Numbered from the stretch's first letter, positions 36,902-50,356 are shown. The stretch is DNA of 64,000 nt from Kitasatospora aureofaciens (GCF_019192735.1 NZ_JAHTKP010000011.1:62001-126000), one strand, 5' to 3'. Notes: generated from the letters alone by a model not told the origin. Numbers and translations are program-made.

Positions 36902-37747
36902 GTGGTCAGCAGCGAACAGCGGCGGCGGCAGCTCGCCCGCGACAAGTACGAGCGCCAGATGGAACGCCGGGTCGCGGCCCAGGCCGCCCGCAAGCGCCGC
37001 AACACGATCCTCGGCGCCTCGCTCGCCGTGGTCGTGCTGGCCGGCGGCGGTGCCGCGATCGGCACGGGCGTCTTCAGCTCGGACAACAAGAGCAAGAACG
37101 ACACGGCCGCGGCCCAGCCCGCGCCGACCCAGGCCGTGCCCACCGCGCTCACCACGCCGACCCGCAAGCCGGTCGAGGGCTGCACCGACCCGGCGCCGGG
37201 CAAGCCCAACGGCAAGCAGTGGCAGGCCGAGCCGGCCATGACGGTCGACGCCGCCGGCACGTACACCGCGACGCTGGACACCAACTGCGGCAAGGTGACG
37301 ATCACGCTGGACGCGGCCAAGGCGCCGCACACGGTGAACTCCTTCGCCTTCCTCTCCGGCGAGCAGTACTTCGACCACACCAAGTGCCACCGCCTCACCA
37401 CCAACGGCATCTTCGTGCTCCAGTGCGGCGACCCGACCGCCGGCGCGACCAGCCCGGGCGGCACCGGCGGCCCCGGCTACAAGTTCGCGGACGAGAACCT
37501 GACCGGCGCGGTCTACCCGGCGGGCACCGTCGCGATGGCCAACTCCGGCCCGGGGACCAACGGCAGCCAGTTCTTCCTGGTCTACAAGGACACCCAGCTG
37601 GACCCGAAGTACACCCCCTTCGGCAAGATCACCGGCGGCCTGGACGTGCTGCAGAAGATCGCCGCCGCGGGCACCCTGGAGGGCCGCCCGGACGGCCACC
37701 CGATGGCCGACGTCACCCTCAACTCGGTGACCACGGCCAAGGGTTGA
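36902..37747 (+). CDS. Membrane-anchored cyclophilin-type peptidyl-prolyl isomerase
   Basis: The 281-residue protein has a basic N-terminus (SSEQRRRQLARDKYERQMER), one helix (TILGASLAVVVLAGGGAAIG), a Pro/Thr linker, and an extracytoplasmic cyclophilin domain. FDHTKCHRLTTNGIFVLQCG, AMANSGPGTNGSQFFLVYKD and FGKITGGLDVLQKIA are its core motifs. The catalytic Arg region is CHR. GTG is at 36902 with AGGAG about 10 nt upstream. A TACACT -10-like box lies at 36789-36794. It would help fold exported proteins. Confidence 0.94.
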   Translation: MVSSEQRRRQLARDKYERQMERRVAAQAARKRRNTILGASLAVVVLAGGGAAIGTGVFSSDNKSKNDTAAAQPAPTQAVPTALTTPTRKPVEGCTDPAPGKPNGKQWQAEPAMTVDAAGTYTATLDTNCGKVTITLDAAKAPHTVNSFAFLSGEQYFDHTKCHRLTTNGIFVLQCGDPTAGATSPGGTGGPGYKFADENLTGAVYPAGTVAMANSGPGTNGSQFFLVYKDTQLDPKYTPFGKITGGLDVLQKIAAAGTLEGRPDGHPMADVTLNSVTTAKG

Positions 37748-38013
37748 CCCACCCCGGGGCCGCCCGAACCGCGCGCCCGAGCGCGCTCCGGCGCGGCCCC
37801 GGCCCGAAATCGCCCGCCCCGGATGCGGACAGCACCGGGCCTGGTCGCCTATGTTGGCGTTGTGTAGGGTGCCCGGACCCGCCTAGCCGTCACCCTCGGC
37901 AGCAAGTCACGGCGGACGGGGACGGCGGACTCATCGGTCCGCCGCACATCAACTGTGGACGACGGACGCGCGCGCCGCCCGGCGCGAGCGCGACGTCATG
38001 TGGAGGACGCGCT

Positions 38014-39243
38014 ATGAGCAGCGACCCGTGGGGCCGTGTCGACGAGCAGGGCACGGTCTACGTCAGGACGGCCGACGGCGAACGCGTCGTGGGTTCCTGG
38101 CAGGCCGGCTCGCCCGAGGAGGCCCTCGCCTACTTCGAGCGCAAGTACCAGGGCATCGAGGTGGAGATCGGCCTGCTGGAGAAGCGGGTGCGCACCACCG
38201 ACCTGGCCGCCAAGGACGCCCAGGCCGCGCTGGAGCACCTGCGCGCGCAGGTGGCCGAGGGGCACGCGGTCGGCGACCTGGACGCCCTGGCCAAGCGGCT
38301 GGACACGCTCGCCGGTGAGATCGAGTCCCGGCGCGAGGAGCGCAAGGCCGCCCGGGCGAAGGCCCAGGACGAGACCCGCACCGCCAAGGAGGCCCTGGTC
38401 ACCGAGGCCGAGCAGCTCGCCGAGTCCACCCAGTGGCGGGAGGCCGGCGACCGGCTGCGCGCCCTGGTGGACACCTGGAAGGGCCTGCCCCGGCTGGACC
38501 GCAAGAGCGACGACGAGCTGTGGCACCGCTTCTCGCACGCCCGCTCGGTCTTCTCCAAGCACCGCAAGGCGCACTTCGCCACCCTGGACGCCGAGCGCGA
38601 GCAGGCCCGGCAGGCCAAGGAGGCGCTGGCCGCCGAGGCCGAGGCGCTGTCCTCGTCCACCGAGTGGGGCGACACCGCGGCCCGCTACCGCGACCTGATG
38701 GCGCGCTGGAAGGCCGCCGGCCGGGCCCAGCGGGACGTCGAGGACGAGCTGTGGGCGCGGTTCCGCGGCGCGCAGGACGTCTTCTTCCAGGCCCGTTCCG
38801 CGGTGTTCAGCGAGCGGGACGCCGAGCAGGTCGCCAACCAGAAGCTCAAGGAGGTGCTGGCCGGCGAGGCCGAGGCGATCCTGCCGATCACCGACCTGAA
38901 GGCCGCCAAGGCCGCGCTGCGCGAGATCAACGAGCGCTGGGAGGCGATCGGGCACGTGCCGCGCGACGTCCGTCCGAAGCTGGACGGCCGGCTGAACGCG
39001 GTCGAGCGGGCGATCCGCGAGGCCGAGGACTCCGAGTGGAAGCGCTCCAACCCGGAGGCCAAGGCCCGCGCCGCCGGCATGGTCGGCCTGTTCCAGGCCA
39101 AGGCCGACAAGATCCAGGCCGACCTGGACAAGGCCCGCGCCGCCGGCAACACGTCCAAGGCCGCCAAGCTGGAGTCCGAGCTGGCCGGCGTGCAGACGCT
39201 GCTGGAGCAGGCCCACAAGAGCCAGGAGGAGTTCACCGGCTGA
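38014..39243 (+). CDS. DUF349 coiled-coil protein
   Basis: The 409-residue cytosolic protein has a short N-terminal domain (MSSDPWGRVDEQGTVYVRTA), a Glu/Ala/Lys coiled coil (about 45-130), and three DUF349 repeats marked by LWHRFSHARSVFSKHRK, LWARFRGAQDVFFQARS and KLDGRLNAVERAI. A final coiled coil spans to the end. DUF349 proteins are conserved in actinobacteria without a firm function. ATG at 38014 has GGAGG 8 nt upstream. The 266-bp region before it has a TAGGGT -10-like box (37865-37870) and no gene. Confidence 0.9.
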   Translation: MSSDPWGRVDEQGTVYVRTADGERVVGSWQAGSPEEALAYFERKYQGIEVEIGLLEKRVRTTDLAAKDAQAALEHLRAQVAEGHAVGDLDALAKRLDTLAGEIESRREERKAARAKAQDETRTAKEALVTEAEQLAESTQWREAGDRLRALVDTWKGLPRLDRKSDDELWHRFSHARSVFSKHRKAHFATLDAEREQARQAKEALAAEAEALSSSTEWGDTAARYRDLMARWKAAGRAQRDVEDELWARFRGAQDVFFQARSAVFSERDAEQVANQKLKEVLAGEAEAILPITDLKAAKAALREINERWEAIGHVPRDVRPKLDGRLNAVERAIREAEDSEWKRSNPEAKARAAGMVGLFQAKADKIQADLDKARAAGNTSKAAKLESELAGVQTLLEQAHKSQEEFTG

Positions 39244-39265
39244 AATCCTGAGCCGCTGAACGGCG

Positions 39266-39294
39266 AAGGCCCCCGGGGAGTCCCCGGGGGCCTT
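39266..39294. terminator. Bidirectional terminator between DUF349 gene and relA
   Basis: AAGGCCCCCGGGGA and TCCCCGGGGGCCTT are perfect complements with a 1-nt gap. T-rich ends on both strands suit the two convergent genes. Confidence 0.9.
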
Positions 39295-39307
39295 CCTCAT
39301 GCCACCG

Positions 39308-41740
<2,433 letters not shown>

Positions 41741-41881
41741 GGACACTCCTCGGGGCACCGGGCCGGCCCCTCGCACCGACCGCGCAGCCTGGCACAACCG
41801 GGAGGGGATGAATCTTCATGGTACCGAGCCGGGCGCCCGGGTGTTCAGCCGCCCGGGTGCTGACACGCCTCGGGACGGCGA

Positions 41882-41914
41882 AGGGCGGCGGCCGGATGAT
41901 CCGACCGCCGCCCT
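41882..41914. terminator. Hairpin between apt and relA
   Basis: AGGGCGGCGG pairs with CCGCCGCCCT (13-nt loop that can pair further). It lies 15 bp after the apt stop and may end or attenuate the yajC-secD-secF-apt transcript before relA. Confidence 0.7.
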
Positions 41915-41928
41915 CGCACGCACATCCC

Positions 41929-42480
41929 TCAGACCGTGACCAGCGTCTCCAGCGGAGCGCCGTCCAGGTGCCCGGCCAGCCGCTCACGGCCGTCCAGGAG
42001 GCCCAGCTCCATCAGCACCACGACGCCCACCAGCTCGGCGCCGGCCTGCTTCACCAGGTCCAGCGAGGCGCCTATGGTCCCGCCGGTGGCCAGCACGTCG
42101 TCCACCACCAGCACCCGCTCACCGGGCGCAAAGGCGTCGCACTGCACCTCCAGCGTCGCCGAGCCGTACTCCAGCTCGTACGAGCGCCGGAACACCTCGC
42201 CGGGCAGCTTGCCCTGCTTGCGGATCGGCACGAAGCCGAGCCCGGCCGCGAAGGCCGCCGGAGCCGCCAGCACGAAGCCGCGCGCCTCCAGGCCGACCAC
42301 CTTCGTCGCCCCGAGCGCCGTCGCCCGGTCCGCCAGCGCCCTGGTGAGGGCGCCGAAGGCCTCGGCGTCGGCGAGCAGCGGCGCGATGTCCTTGAACAGC
42401 ACACCCGGCTTCGGGTAGTCCGGGACGTCCCGGATCCGGCTCTTCAGCAGCTCGGCCAGTGTGGTGTCGGCGGTGGTCAC
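41929..42480 (-). CDS. apt: Adenine phosphoribosyltransferase
   Basis: The 183-residue purine salvage enzyme makes AMP from adenine and PRPP. PRPP site RVLVVDDVLATGGT is complete. PDYPKPGVLFKDIAPLL and KQGKLPGEVF are APRT-specific. GTG is at 42478-42480, 27 bp after the secF stop. The order secD-secF-apt-relA is conserved in actinomycetes. Confidence 0.97.
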   Translation of the reverse strand: MTTADTTLAELLKSRIRDVPDYPKPGVLFKDIAPLLADAEAFGALTRALADRATALGATKVVGLEARGFVLAAPAAFAAGLGFVPIRKQGKLPGEVFRRSYELEYGSATLEVQCDAFAPGERVLVVDDVLATGGTIGASLDLVKQAGAELVGVVVLMELGLLDGRERLAGHLDGAPLETLVTV

Positions 42481-42507
42481 GGTGATGGTGTCCTTAGCAG
42501 TCGGGGC

Positions 42508-43608
42508 TCAGCGCTTGGTGGACGGACGGCCCTTGGCACGCGTGGTGCCGGCCGACCGGCCGCGCTGACCGACCATACCCGCCGGCAGGTCCTCGTCCGC
42601 GATCTCCTCGTCCGCCGGCACCGCGTCCGCGGCCTCGGCCTTGGCCTCGGCAGCCCGGCGCTGGAGGATCCGCTTGCGCAGCGCCTTCATCTCCGGCTGC
42701 TCCTCCTTGAGCTGCGCCAGCAGCGGGGTGGCGACGCAGATCGAGGAGTAGGCACCGGCCGCGAGGCCGATGAACAGCGCGAGCGAGATGTCGTTCAGCG
42801 TGCCGGCGCCCAGGATGCCGCCACCGATGAACAGCAGCGCGGCGACCGGGAGCAGGGCGACCACGGTGGTGTTGAGCGAACGCACCAGGGTCTGGTTGAG
42901 GCCCGCGTTGGCCGCCTCGCTGTAGGTGAGCCTGTTCTGCTTGGCGATCCCCTTGGTGTTCTCCTTCACGGTGTCGAAGACGACGACCGTGTCGTAGAGC
43001 GAGTACCCGAGGATCGTGAGGAAGCCGATCACCGTACCGGGGGTGACCTCGAAGCCCACCAGGGCGTACACGCCGATGGTGATCAGGAGGTCGTGGATGA
43101 GGGCGACCAGGGCGGCCACCGCCATCCGCCACTCGAAGGCGATCGCCAGGTAGGCCGTCACCAGGATCATGAAGACGATCAGACCGGTGAGCGCCTTCTG
43201 GGAGATCTGCTTGCCCCAGCTGGGGCCGATCACCTGGGCCTCGACGGTGTCCAGCGGCACGCTGAGCTTCTGCGAGAGCTGCGAGCGGATCTCGTCCGAG
43301 CTCTTCGGCTCGTCGGTGCTGACCTGGATGCGGATCTTGCCGTTGTCCGTCGACTGCACCAGCGGGTGCGAGGAGACGACCTGGTCGGCCGTGTCCTGCG
43401 CCTGCGAGACGGTCAGCCCCGGCTTGCTGACGGTGTAGACCGAGCCGCCCTTGAACTCGATGCCCAGGTGCAGGCCCATGGCCAGGCCGATCGCGGCGAC
43501 CAGGACGATGACGCCGGAGATCGAGTACCAGAGCTTACGGCGCCCGACGAAGTCGAAGCTGACCTCGCCCTGGTAGAGCCGGTGGCCCAGATTGGAGAAG
43601 CGTGACAC
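42508..43608 (-). CDS. secF: Protein translocase subunit SecF
   Basis: The 366-residue membrane protein has about six helices and a large extracytoplasmic loop after helix 1. SecF signatures are GIEFKGGS, LTGLIVFMILVTAYLAIAFE, GYSLYDTVVVFDTVKEN and a C-terminal TLNDISLALFIGLAAGAYSS. With SecD it uses the proton gradient to aid late export by SecYEG. It starts 4 bp after the secD stop. The C-terminal Lys/Arg/Glu-rich tail is cytoplasmic. Confidence 0.97.
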   Translation of the reverse strand: MSRFSNLGHRLYQGEVSFDFVGRRKLWYSISGVIVLVAAIGLAMGLHLGIEFKGGSVYTVSKPGLTVSQAQDTADQVVSSHPLVQSTDNGKIRIQVSTDEPKSSDEIRSQLSQKLSVPLDTVEAQVIGPSWGKQISQKALTGLIVFMILVTAYLAIAFEWRMAVAALVALIHDLLITIGVYALVGFEVTPGTVIGFLTILGYSLYDTVVVFDTVKENTKGIAKQNRLTYSEAANAGLNQTLVRSLNTTVVALLPVAALLFIGGGILGAGTLNDISLALFIGLAAGAYSSICVATPLLAQLKEEQPEMKALRKRILQRRAAEAKAEAADAVPADEEIADEDLPAGMVGQRGRSAGTTRAKGRPSTKR

Positions 43609-43612
43609 GGTG

Positions 43613-45451
43613 TCAGGCCTCCTTCACGGCGGCAGAGGAGGGGCTACGGCGACGGGTGCTGCGCAGCGGCGGGCGGGCGCCCAGCCGCTTGGGGTCCAGA
43701 CCGGACATCGGGTGGCCGTCGGAGAAGAACTTGCGCCGGGCCATCAGTGTGATCAGCGGCTTGGTGAAGAGGAAGATCACCACGACGTCGAGCAGGGTGG
43801 TCAGACCCAGCGTGAACGCGAAGCCCTGGACCTTGCCGACCGAGACGATGTAGAGCACGGCGGCACAGAGGAAGGACACGAAGTCCGACACCAGGATGGT
43901 GCGCCGCGCGCGCGGCCAGGCCCGCTGGACCGCCGGGCGCAGCGGGGCGCCCTCGCGGACCTCGTCGCGGATGCGCTCGAAGTACACGATGAAGGAGTCG
44001 GCGGTGATACCGATCGCGACGATCGCACCGCAGACCGCCGGCAGGTTCAGCGCGAAGCCGATCCCGCCGCCCAGCAGGCTCATGATCGAGTAGGTCAGGG
44101 CCGCCGAGACGAGCAGACCGGCGATCGAGATCAGGCCGAGGCCGCGGTAGTAGACCAGCGAGTAGGCGACCACCAGCAGCATGCCGATGGCACCGGCGAT
44201 CAGGCCGGCCTTGAGCTGGTCGCTGCCGAGCGCCGGGGAGACGGTGGTGATGTCGCTCTGGGAGAACTCCAGCGGCAGGGCGCCGTAGCTCAGCACGTTG
44301 GCCAGGTCCTTCGCCTCGGCCTGCGTGAAGCTGCCGGAGATGACGGCGCTGCCGCCGGGGATGGCGCTGCGCACGTACGGGTGCGAGACGACCTCGCCGT
44401 CCAGCACGATGGCGAACTGGTTGGTGGGGTCGGGCTGGGTGGCGAGCTTGCCGGTGACGTCGGCGAAGGCGCTGGTGCCCTTGTCGTTGAACTGGAGCTG
44501 GACCTGCCAGCCGGAGCCCTGCTGGGTGTCGAGGCTGGGCCCGGCCTTGGAGACGTCCGAGCCCTTCACGGCCACCGGGCCGAGGGCGAGCTTGGAGTAG
44601 GCGCCGCCGCGCTCGGGCTTCTGGGAGCAGGCGACGACCGGCTTGTCCTCGGGCTGCTGCCCCTGCTGCCGCGCCTCGGGCTTGGTGCAGTCGAGGGAGG
44701 CGAAGGCCGCGGCCAGCTCCGGCGGCACGGTGCCCTGGGTCATCGCGGCGGAGAGGTCGGCCGGGTTCGGGGCCTGGGCGGGGGCGCTCGGGGTGCCCGA
44801 GGCGGCCGCGGACGGCGTGCCGGAGGCGGGGGCGCTCGGGGTGGCGCTCGCGCCGGTGGCGGCCGTGGACGGGCTGGCGTCCGCGAGGGCCTCACTGACC
44901 GCGCGGCCCTGCTTGGTGGCACTGGCGCTCGCGCTGGGCGTGCCGGTGGCAGCCGCGGACGCGCTCGGCGTGCCCGCAGCGGCGGCCGACGGGGTCGCAC
45001 CCGGGGTGCCGGAGGCGCCGGCCGACGGCGTGGCGGTGGGCGCCGGGACCTGGAGGCCGCTGGGCGCCACGGCCAGGACCGGGCGGAAGTACAGCTTCGC
45101 GGTGGTACCGACCTGGTCCGCCGTGTTCTGCCGGTCCCCGCCCTTGGGGATGTTCACGATGATCGTGTCCGAGCCCTGGGTCTGGACCTCCGCCTCGGAG
45201 ACACCCATCCCGTTGACACGGCGCTCGATGATCCCGGTGGCGATGTCCATGTTGGACTTGTTGATCGCCTTGGGGTCGGTCGACTTCGCGGTCAGCGTGA
45301 TGCTGGTGCCACCTGCGAGGTCGATTCCGAGCCGGGGCTTGGTGTTGCCCGTCCCGAACATGAGGGCGACCAGTCCGACGGTGACGACCAGGATGAGGGC
45401 CAGCGCCCGCCCTGGGTAGCCGTCGCGCGGGCGCGACTTGGGTGTTGCCAC
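43613..45451 (-). CDS. secD: Protein translocase subunit SecD with Ala/Ser/Pro-rich insert
   Basis: The 612-residue protein has helix 1 (LALILVVTVGLVALMF), the signature LGIDLAGGTSITLTA, and a C-terminal block of five helices with GAIGMLLVVAYSLVYYRGLG and DSFIVYFERIRDEVREG. Between about residues 136 and 230 the extracytoplasmic P1 head carries a low-complexity insert of repeated GTPSA-type units that is not part of the usual SecD fold. GTG is at 45449-45451. It is the second gene of yajC-secD-secF-apt. Confidence 0.96.
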   Translation of the reverse strand: MATPKSRPRDGYPGRALALILVVTVGLVALMFGTGNTKPRLGIDLAGGTSITLTAKSTDPKAINKSNMDIATGIIERRVNGMGVSEAEVQTQGSDTIIVNIPKGGDRQNTADQVGTTAKLYFRPVLAVAPSGLQVPAPTATPSAGASGTPGATPSAAAAGTPSASAAATGTPSASASATKQGRAVSEALADASPSTAATGASATPSAPASGTPSAAASGTPSAPAQAPNPADLSAAMTQGTVPPELAAAFASLDCTKPEARQQGQQPEDKPVVACSQKPERGGAYSKLALGPVAVKGSDVSKAGPSLDTQQGSGWQVQLQFNDKGTSAFADVTGKLATQPDPTNQFAIVLDGEVVSHPYVRSAIPGGSAVISGSFTQAEAKDLANVLSYGALPLEFSQSDITTVSPALGSDQLKAGLIAGAIGMLLVVAYSLVYYRGLGLISIAGLLVSAALTYSIMSLLGGGIGFALNLPAVCGAIVAIGITADSFIVYFERIRDEVREGAPLRPAVQRAWPRARRTILVSDFVSFLCAAVLYIVSVGKVQGFAFTLGLTTLLDVVVIFLFTKPLITLMARRKFFSDGHPMSGLDPKRLGARPPLRSTRRRSPSSAAVKEA

Positions 45452-45598
45452 CTTGCTCGTTTCTCCCTGTCCATGCCACCTCCCCGACCGGACCCCCGTC
45501 CGGCTCGTGGCGGAACGGGGGCGTGGCGGTCTGGCGGCCCTGAGGTCCTGTGGGCTCGCGGCACTGCGCCGCGGCGGCCGGGCGGGTGCCCGACCGTA

Positions 45599-46000
45599 CT
45601 ACTTGCTCGCGGGAGCCCCGCCCTCGACATCGCCCTTCTCGGCGCTGTCCTTGGTGAGCGTCAGCGGCTTGTCCTCGGCCGGCGCGGCGTCCTCGGCCTC
45701 CGGCTCGGGCAGCTCGTCATCGGCGGGGCGGCCGTTGATGATCGCGTCGTACTCCTGCGGGTCCAGGACGGCCGCGATCGCGCTCTTGGTGAAGTGGGTG
45801 ACCACGCCGGGCGCGATCTCCAGCTCGATGGTCTCCTCGTTGACCGCCTTCACCTGGGCATACAGGCCGCCGATGGTGCGCACCCCCGCCCCGGGCTCCA
45901 GCGAGCTCTGCATCTGCTGCGTCTGCTGCTGGCGCTTCTTCTGCGACCGGAACATGAGCACGATCGCGATGATCGGGAGGAGAAGGATGATGAAGTTCAC
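45599..46000 (-). CDS. yajC: Preprotein translocase subunit YajC
   Basis: The 133-residue protein has one N-terminal helix (FIILLLPIIAIVLMF), the YajC block RSQKKRQQQTQQMQSSLEPG and GAGVRTIGGLYAQVKAVNEE, and an acidic tail. It associates with SecDF. GTG is at 45998-46000. It is first in the operon, 85 bp after a good promoter. Confidence 0.95.
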   Translation of the reverse strand: MNFIILLLPIIAIVLMFRSQKKRQQQTQQMQSSLEPGAGVRTIGGLYAQVKAVNEETIELEIAPGVVTHFTKSAIAAVLDPQEYDAIINGRPADDELPEPEAEDAAPAEDKPLTLTKDSAEKGDVEGGAPASK

Positions 46001-46020
46001 TGCAGCCAGGGTCCTTTACG

Positions 46021-46038
46021 GGCCGCCGACCGGCGGCC
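46021..46038. terminator. 18-bp hairpin in the yajC leader
   Basis: GGCCGCCG and CGGCGGCC flank a 2-nt AC loop between the yajC promoter and its start codon. It may be a mild attenuator or an mRNA stability element. It is too close to the promoter to be the ruvB terminator alone. Confidence 0.45.
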
Positions 46039-46084
46039 TGTGTGGTATTGGTCGGCCCGTCAGGTGAGAGGGGCGGTCCGGCGG

Positions 46085-46114
46085 AGTCTAGGCGACCCCG
46101 AAGTGATCGGACAA
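46085..46114 (-). promoter_or_regulatory. Promoter for the yajC-secD-secF-apt operon
   Basis: On the minus strand TTGTCC (46109-46114) and TAGACT (46085-46090) are separated by 18 nt, a good vegetative (HrdB-type) promoter for this genome. The start site would be near 46078, giving a leader of about 78 nt. Confidence 0.7.
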
Positions 46115-46246
46115 CGCCAAGCATTGCATCCTGCCGCCGAAAGTGGCGACCCTCCGCCTGCACAGTTTCCCCGGACTTCTCCCCTGGCTTCTCCGCGCGG
46201 CGCGGCACACGGGCCCGGTGGGAACCGGGGGACGAGCATCACCCGT

Positions 46247-47323
<1,077 letters not shown>

Positions 47324-47381
47324 CGGTTCAGGCTCCAGGTCGATGATGTGACGGATGGTCGGAGATCGGTGAACCGGCCAG

Positions 47382-47993
47382 TCAGCGGGCCCGGTTGAGG
47401 GTCCGCAGCGCGGCCTTCAGCAGGGCGCCGACATCGGTGACGGCCTGCGCCTCGGCCTCCGGCGTGACGGCGGCCACCGCCTCGTCCGCCTCCCGGGGCG
47501 CGTAGCCGAGGCCGACCAGCGCGGAGTGCAGCTGCTCGCTCCACGGCGCCGGCCCGGCGGCGAGCGGCTTCTGCGCGGGGACGCTGCCGCGCGGGGCACC
47601 CAGCTTGTCCTTGTACTCCAGCAGCAGCTTGGCCGCCTTGGCCTTGCCGATGCCCGGCACGGCCACCAGAGCCTTCTCGTCGCCGCCCGCCACCGCCATC
47701 CGCAGCGCGTCGGGGCTGTGCACCCCGAGGATCGCCTGCGCCAGCTTCGGCCCGACGCCCGGCGCCGCCTGGAGGATCTCGAACACGGCCCGCTCGTCGT
47801 CGTCCGCGAAACCGAACAGGGTCAGCGAATCCTCGCGGACCACGAGCGAGGTCGCGAGCCGGGCCGGCTCCCCCAGCCGCAGCCCGGCCAGCGTGTTCGG
47901 CGTGCACTGCACGGCCATGCCGACCCCGCCGACCTCGACGACGGCGATCCCGGCGGAGATGCCCGCCACGGGCCCTTGCACGAAGGCGATCAC
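47382..47993 (-). CDS. ruvA: Holliday junction DNA-binding protein RuvA
   Basis: The 203-residue protein has an OB domain ([20 protein letters not shown]), two HhH motifs ([36 protein letters not shown]) and the RuvB-binding C-terminal domain ([20 protein letters not shown]). GTG at 47991-47993 overlaps the ruvC stop by 4 bp. Confidence 0.97.
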   Translation of the reverse strand: MIAFVQGPVAGISAGIAVVEVGGVGMAVQCTPNTLAGLRLGEPARLATSLVVREDSLTLFGFADDDERAVFEILQAAPGVGPKLAQAILGVHSPDALRMAVAGGDEKALVAVPGIGKAKAAKLLLEYKDKLGAPRGSVPAQKPLAAGPAPWSEQLHSALVGLGYAPREADEAVAAVTPEAEAQAVTDVGALLKAALRTLNRAR

Positions 47994-48529
47994 CGGCTGA
48001 TTCCTTTCAGAGGGGTGGAGCGGGCGGCCCGGACCGCGGCCTCGATGCGGTTGACCGCGCCACCGCGCCAGATGTGGCAGATGGCCAGCGCCAGCGCGTC
48101 GGCGGCGTCGGCCGGCTTCGGCGGGGCGTCCAGCCGCAGCAGACGCTGCACCATGGCGGTGACCTGCGCCTTGTCGGCCCGGCCCGAGCCGGTGACGGCG
48201 GCCTTGACCTCGCTCGGGGTGTGCAAGGTGACCGGGATGCCGCGCCGGGTGGCGCACAGCATCGCGACGGCGCTGGCCTGGGCAGTGCCCATCACGGTCC
48301 GGACGTTGTGCTGGGCGAACACCCGCTCGACGGCCACCAGGTCGGGCCGATGCTCGTCGAGCCAGCCCTCGATGCCCTGCTCGATCTGCAGCAGCCGCTG
48401 CCCGATCTCGGCGTCGGCGGGGGTACGCACCACGCCGACCCCGGCCATCCGCAGCGGCCGGCCCGGCGCGCCCTCGACCACGCCGACACCGCACCTGGTC
48501 AGCCCCGGGTCCACGCCCAGTACCCGCAC
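47990..48529 (-). CDS. ruvC: Holliday junction resolvase RuvC
   Basis: The 179-residue RNase H-fold endonuclease starts [20 protein letters not shown] (catalytic D7). It has [20 protein letters not shown] (catalytic Glu), [20 protein letters not shown] and a C-terminal acidic site [17 protein letters not shown] at 48527-48529 is preferred because it gives exactly the family N-terminus. It leads the ruvC-ruvA-ruvB operon. Confidence 0.97.
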   Translation of the reverse strand: MRVLGVDPGLTRCGVGVVEGAPGRPLRMAGVGVVRTPADAEIGQRLLQIEQGIEGWLDEHRPDLVAVERVFAQHNVRTVMGTAQASAVAMLCATRRGIPVTLHTPSEVKAAVTGSGRADKAQVTAMVQRLLRLDAPPKPADAADALALAICHIWRGGAVNRIEAAVRAARSTPLKGISR

Positions 48530-48668
48530 GTCACGCCCCGCCTCTCGCCCTCGACCTGCGAAGGCTACCGTCCCGGTCGGACAACCCGACCGACGACACC
48601 GGCCCGGCGGTCCTGGGACCACCGGGCCGGGCAGTGAGAACGATCACTCGCCGTCGATCGGGCGAGGA

Positions 48669-49427
48669 TCACTCGGCGTCGAGCTGCGCACCGACCTCGT
48701 CGGAGATGTCGAAGTTGGCGAAGACGTTCTGCACGTCGTCGCTGTCCTCCAGCGCGTCGATCAGCTTGAGGATCTTGCGGGCGCCGTCGACGTCCAGCTC
48801 GACCTGCATGCTCGGGAGGAAGTTGGCCTCGGCCGAGTCGTAGTCGACGCCGGCGTCCACCAGCGCGGTGCGCACGGCGACCATCTTCGAGGCCTCGGAG
48901 ACGATCTCGAACGAGTCGCCGAGGTCGTTGATCTCCTCCGGCTCGTGGTCGAGGACGACCTCGAACAGCTTGTCCTCGTCCACGCCGTCCGCCTTGGGGA
49001 CGATCACGACGCCCTTGCGGGTGAACAGGTAGGACACCGAGCCCGGGTCGGCCATCGAGCCGCCGTTGCGGGTCATCGCGACGCGCACGTCCGAGGCGGC
49101 GCGGTTGCGGTTGTCGGTGAGGCACTCGATGAGGACCGCGACACCGTTCGGGCCGTAGCCCTCGTACATGATGGTCTGGTAGTCGGCACCGCCGGCCTCC
49201 AGACCGCCACCGCGCTTGACGGCGCGGTTGATGTTGTCGATCGGGACCGAGCTCTTCTTCGCCTTCTGGATGGCGTCGTAGAGGGTCGGGTTGCCGGCCG
49301 GGTCGGGTCCGCCGGTCTTCGCCGCCACCTCGATGTTCTTGATCATCTTGGCGAAGAGCTTGCCGCGCTTGGCGTCGATCACGGCCTTCTTGTGCTTGGT
49401 GGTAGCCCACTTAGAGTGGCCGGACAT
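48669..49427 (-). CDS. YebC/TACO1-family transcriptional or translational regulator
   Basis: The 252-residue protein starts [20 protein letters not shown], the YebC signature, and includes [40 protein letters not shown] and [10 protein letters not shown]. YebC proteins bind DNA in some species and help translate proline-rich stretches in others. ATG is at 49425-49427. It is upstream of ruvC by 139 bp on the same strand. A TAAGAT -10-like box lies at 49471-49476. Confidence 0.96.
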   Translation of the reverse strand: MSGHSKWATTKHKKAVIDAKRGKLFAKMIKNIEVAAKTGGPDPAGNPTLYDAIQKAKKSSVPIDNINRAVKRGGGLEAGGADYQTIMYEGYGPNGVAVLIECLTDNRNRAASDVRVAMTRNGGSMADPGSVSYLFTRKGVVIVPKADGVDEDKLFEVVLDHEPEEINDLGDSFEIVSEASKMVAVRTALVDAGVDYDSAEANFLPSMQVELDVDGARKILKLIDALEDSDDVQNVFANFDISDEVGAQLDAE

Positions 49428-49647
49428 CGCCAGCTCCTTTACGTCGCCAAAGGGAAATGAAACACGAGAGATCTTACCGGTGTCGTCACCGGAAAGGCGC
49501 ACACGGTCAGCGCGCGGCTTCCCTCGCGAGCCAAAGGGCGCGCCGGTGCCGAAAGTGACGAGCGACAACCGAGCGCATCGAGGGCGGAGGGAGGGCGGAG
49601 GGAGGATCGTCGGCGCCGGGTCCTGAGCGCCCGGAGGCGAGCGAGGA

Positions 49648-50262
49648 CTACTCTCCCAGGCTTTCCTCGACCATCCGTACGAAGTAGGCGTGCACCCGGT
49701 GGTCGCCGGTGAGCTCCGGGTGGAAGGACGTGGCCAGCAGGTTCCCCTGGCGCACCGCCACGATCCGGCTGTCCGGGCCGTCCGCGGCCGGCAGCTCGGC
49801 CAGCACCTCGACGCCCGCGCCGACCGCCTCGACCCAGGGGGCGCGGATGAACACGCCGTGCACCGGCGCGTCGTCCAGGCCCGCGAAGGCGATCCCGGAC
49901 TCGAAGGACTCGTTCTGGCGGCCGAAGGCGTTGCGGCGCACGGTCATGTCGATGCCGCCGACGGTCTCCTGGTCGTCACGGCCGTCCAGGATCTTGTCGG
50001 CCAGCATGATCATGCCCGCGCAGGTGCCGTACACCGGCATGCCGGCGGCGACCCGCTCGCGCAGCGGGTCCATCACGCCGAACAGCAGCGCCAGCTTGGA
50101 CATGGTGGTGGACTCCCCGCCGGGGATCACCAGCGCGTCGACCTCGGCCAGCTCCTCGGCACGGCGCACCGGGCGGGCGAGCGCGTCTGCCTCGGCCAGC
50201 GCGACCAGGTGCTCGCGGACGTCACCCTGCAGGGCGAGGACGCCGATGACTGGAGTGCTCAC
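49648..50262 (-). CDS. pdxT: Pyridoxal 5'-phosphate synthase glutaminase subunit PdxT
   Basis: The 204-residue class I glutamine amidotransferase supplies ammonia to PdxS. It has [28 protein letters not shown], the catalytic Cys in [11 protein letters not shown] and the His/Glu pair in [10 protein letters not shown] chose GTG at 50260-50262; a TTG three codons earlier sits on the ribosome site. It follows pdxS by 95 bp. Confidence 0.97.
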   Translation of the reverse strand: MSTPVIGVLALQGDVREHLVALAEADALARPVRRAEELAEVDALVIPGGESTTMSKLALLFGVMDPLRERVAAGMPVYGTCAGMIMLADKILDGRDDQETVGGIDMTVRRNAFGRQNESFESGIAFAGLDDAPVHGVFIRAPWVEAVGAGVEVLAELPAADGPDSRIVAVRQGNLLATSFHPELTGDHRVHAYFVRMVEESLGE

Positions 50263-50356
50263 GGTCTTCAACCTCGTTCGATCGTTCTACGGAAGTACGC
50301 GGCGCGGCCCGCCGCGCGCCGAGGCGCTGCGGCGGGCCGTCTCGGAGTGCGGGCGA

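Noticed and set aside
37748..38013. A small RNA gene before the DUF349 gene
   Set aside because: The region has short hairpins but no conserved RNA motif I recognise and no clear terminator before the ATG. A normal promoter and leader explain it.
41808..41819. ATGAA-TC-TTCAT dyad upstream of relA as an operator
   Set aside because: It is short and single. No promoter is recognisable next to it, so I did not list it as a feature.
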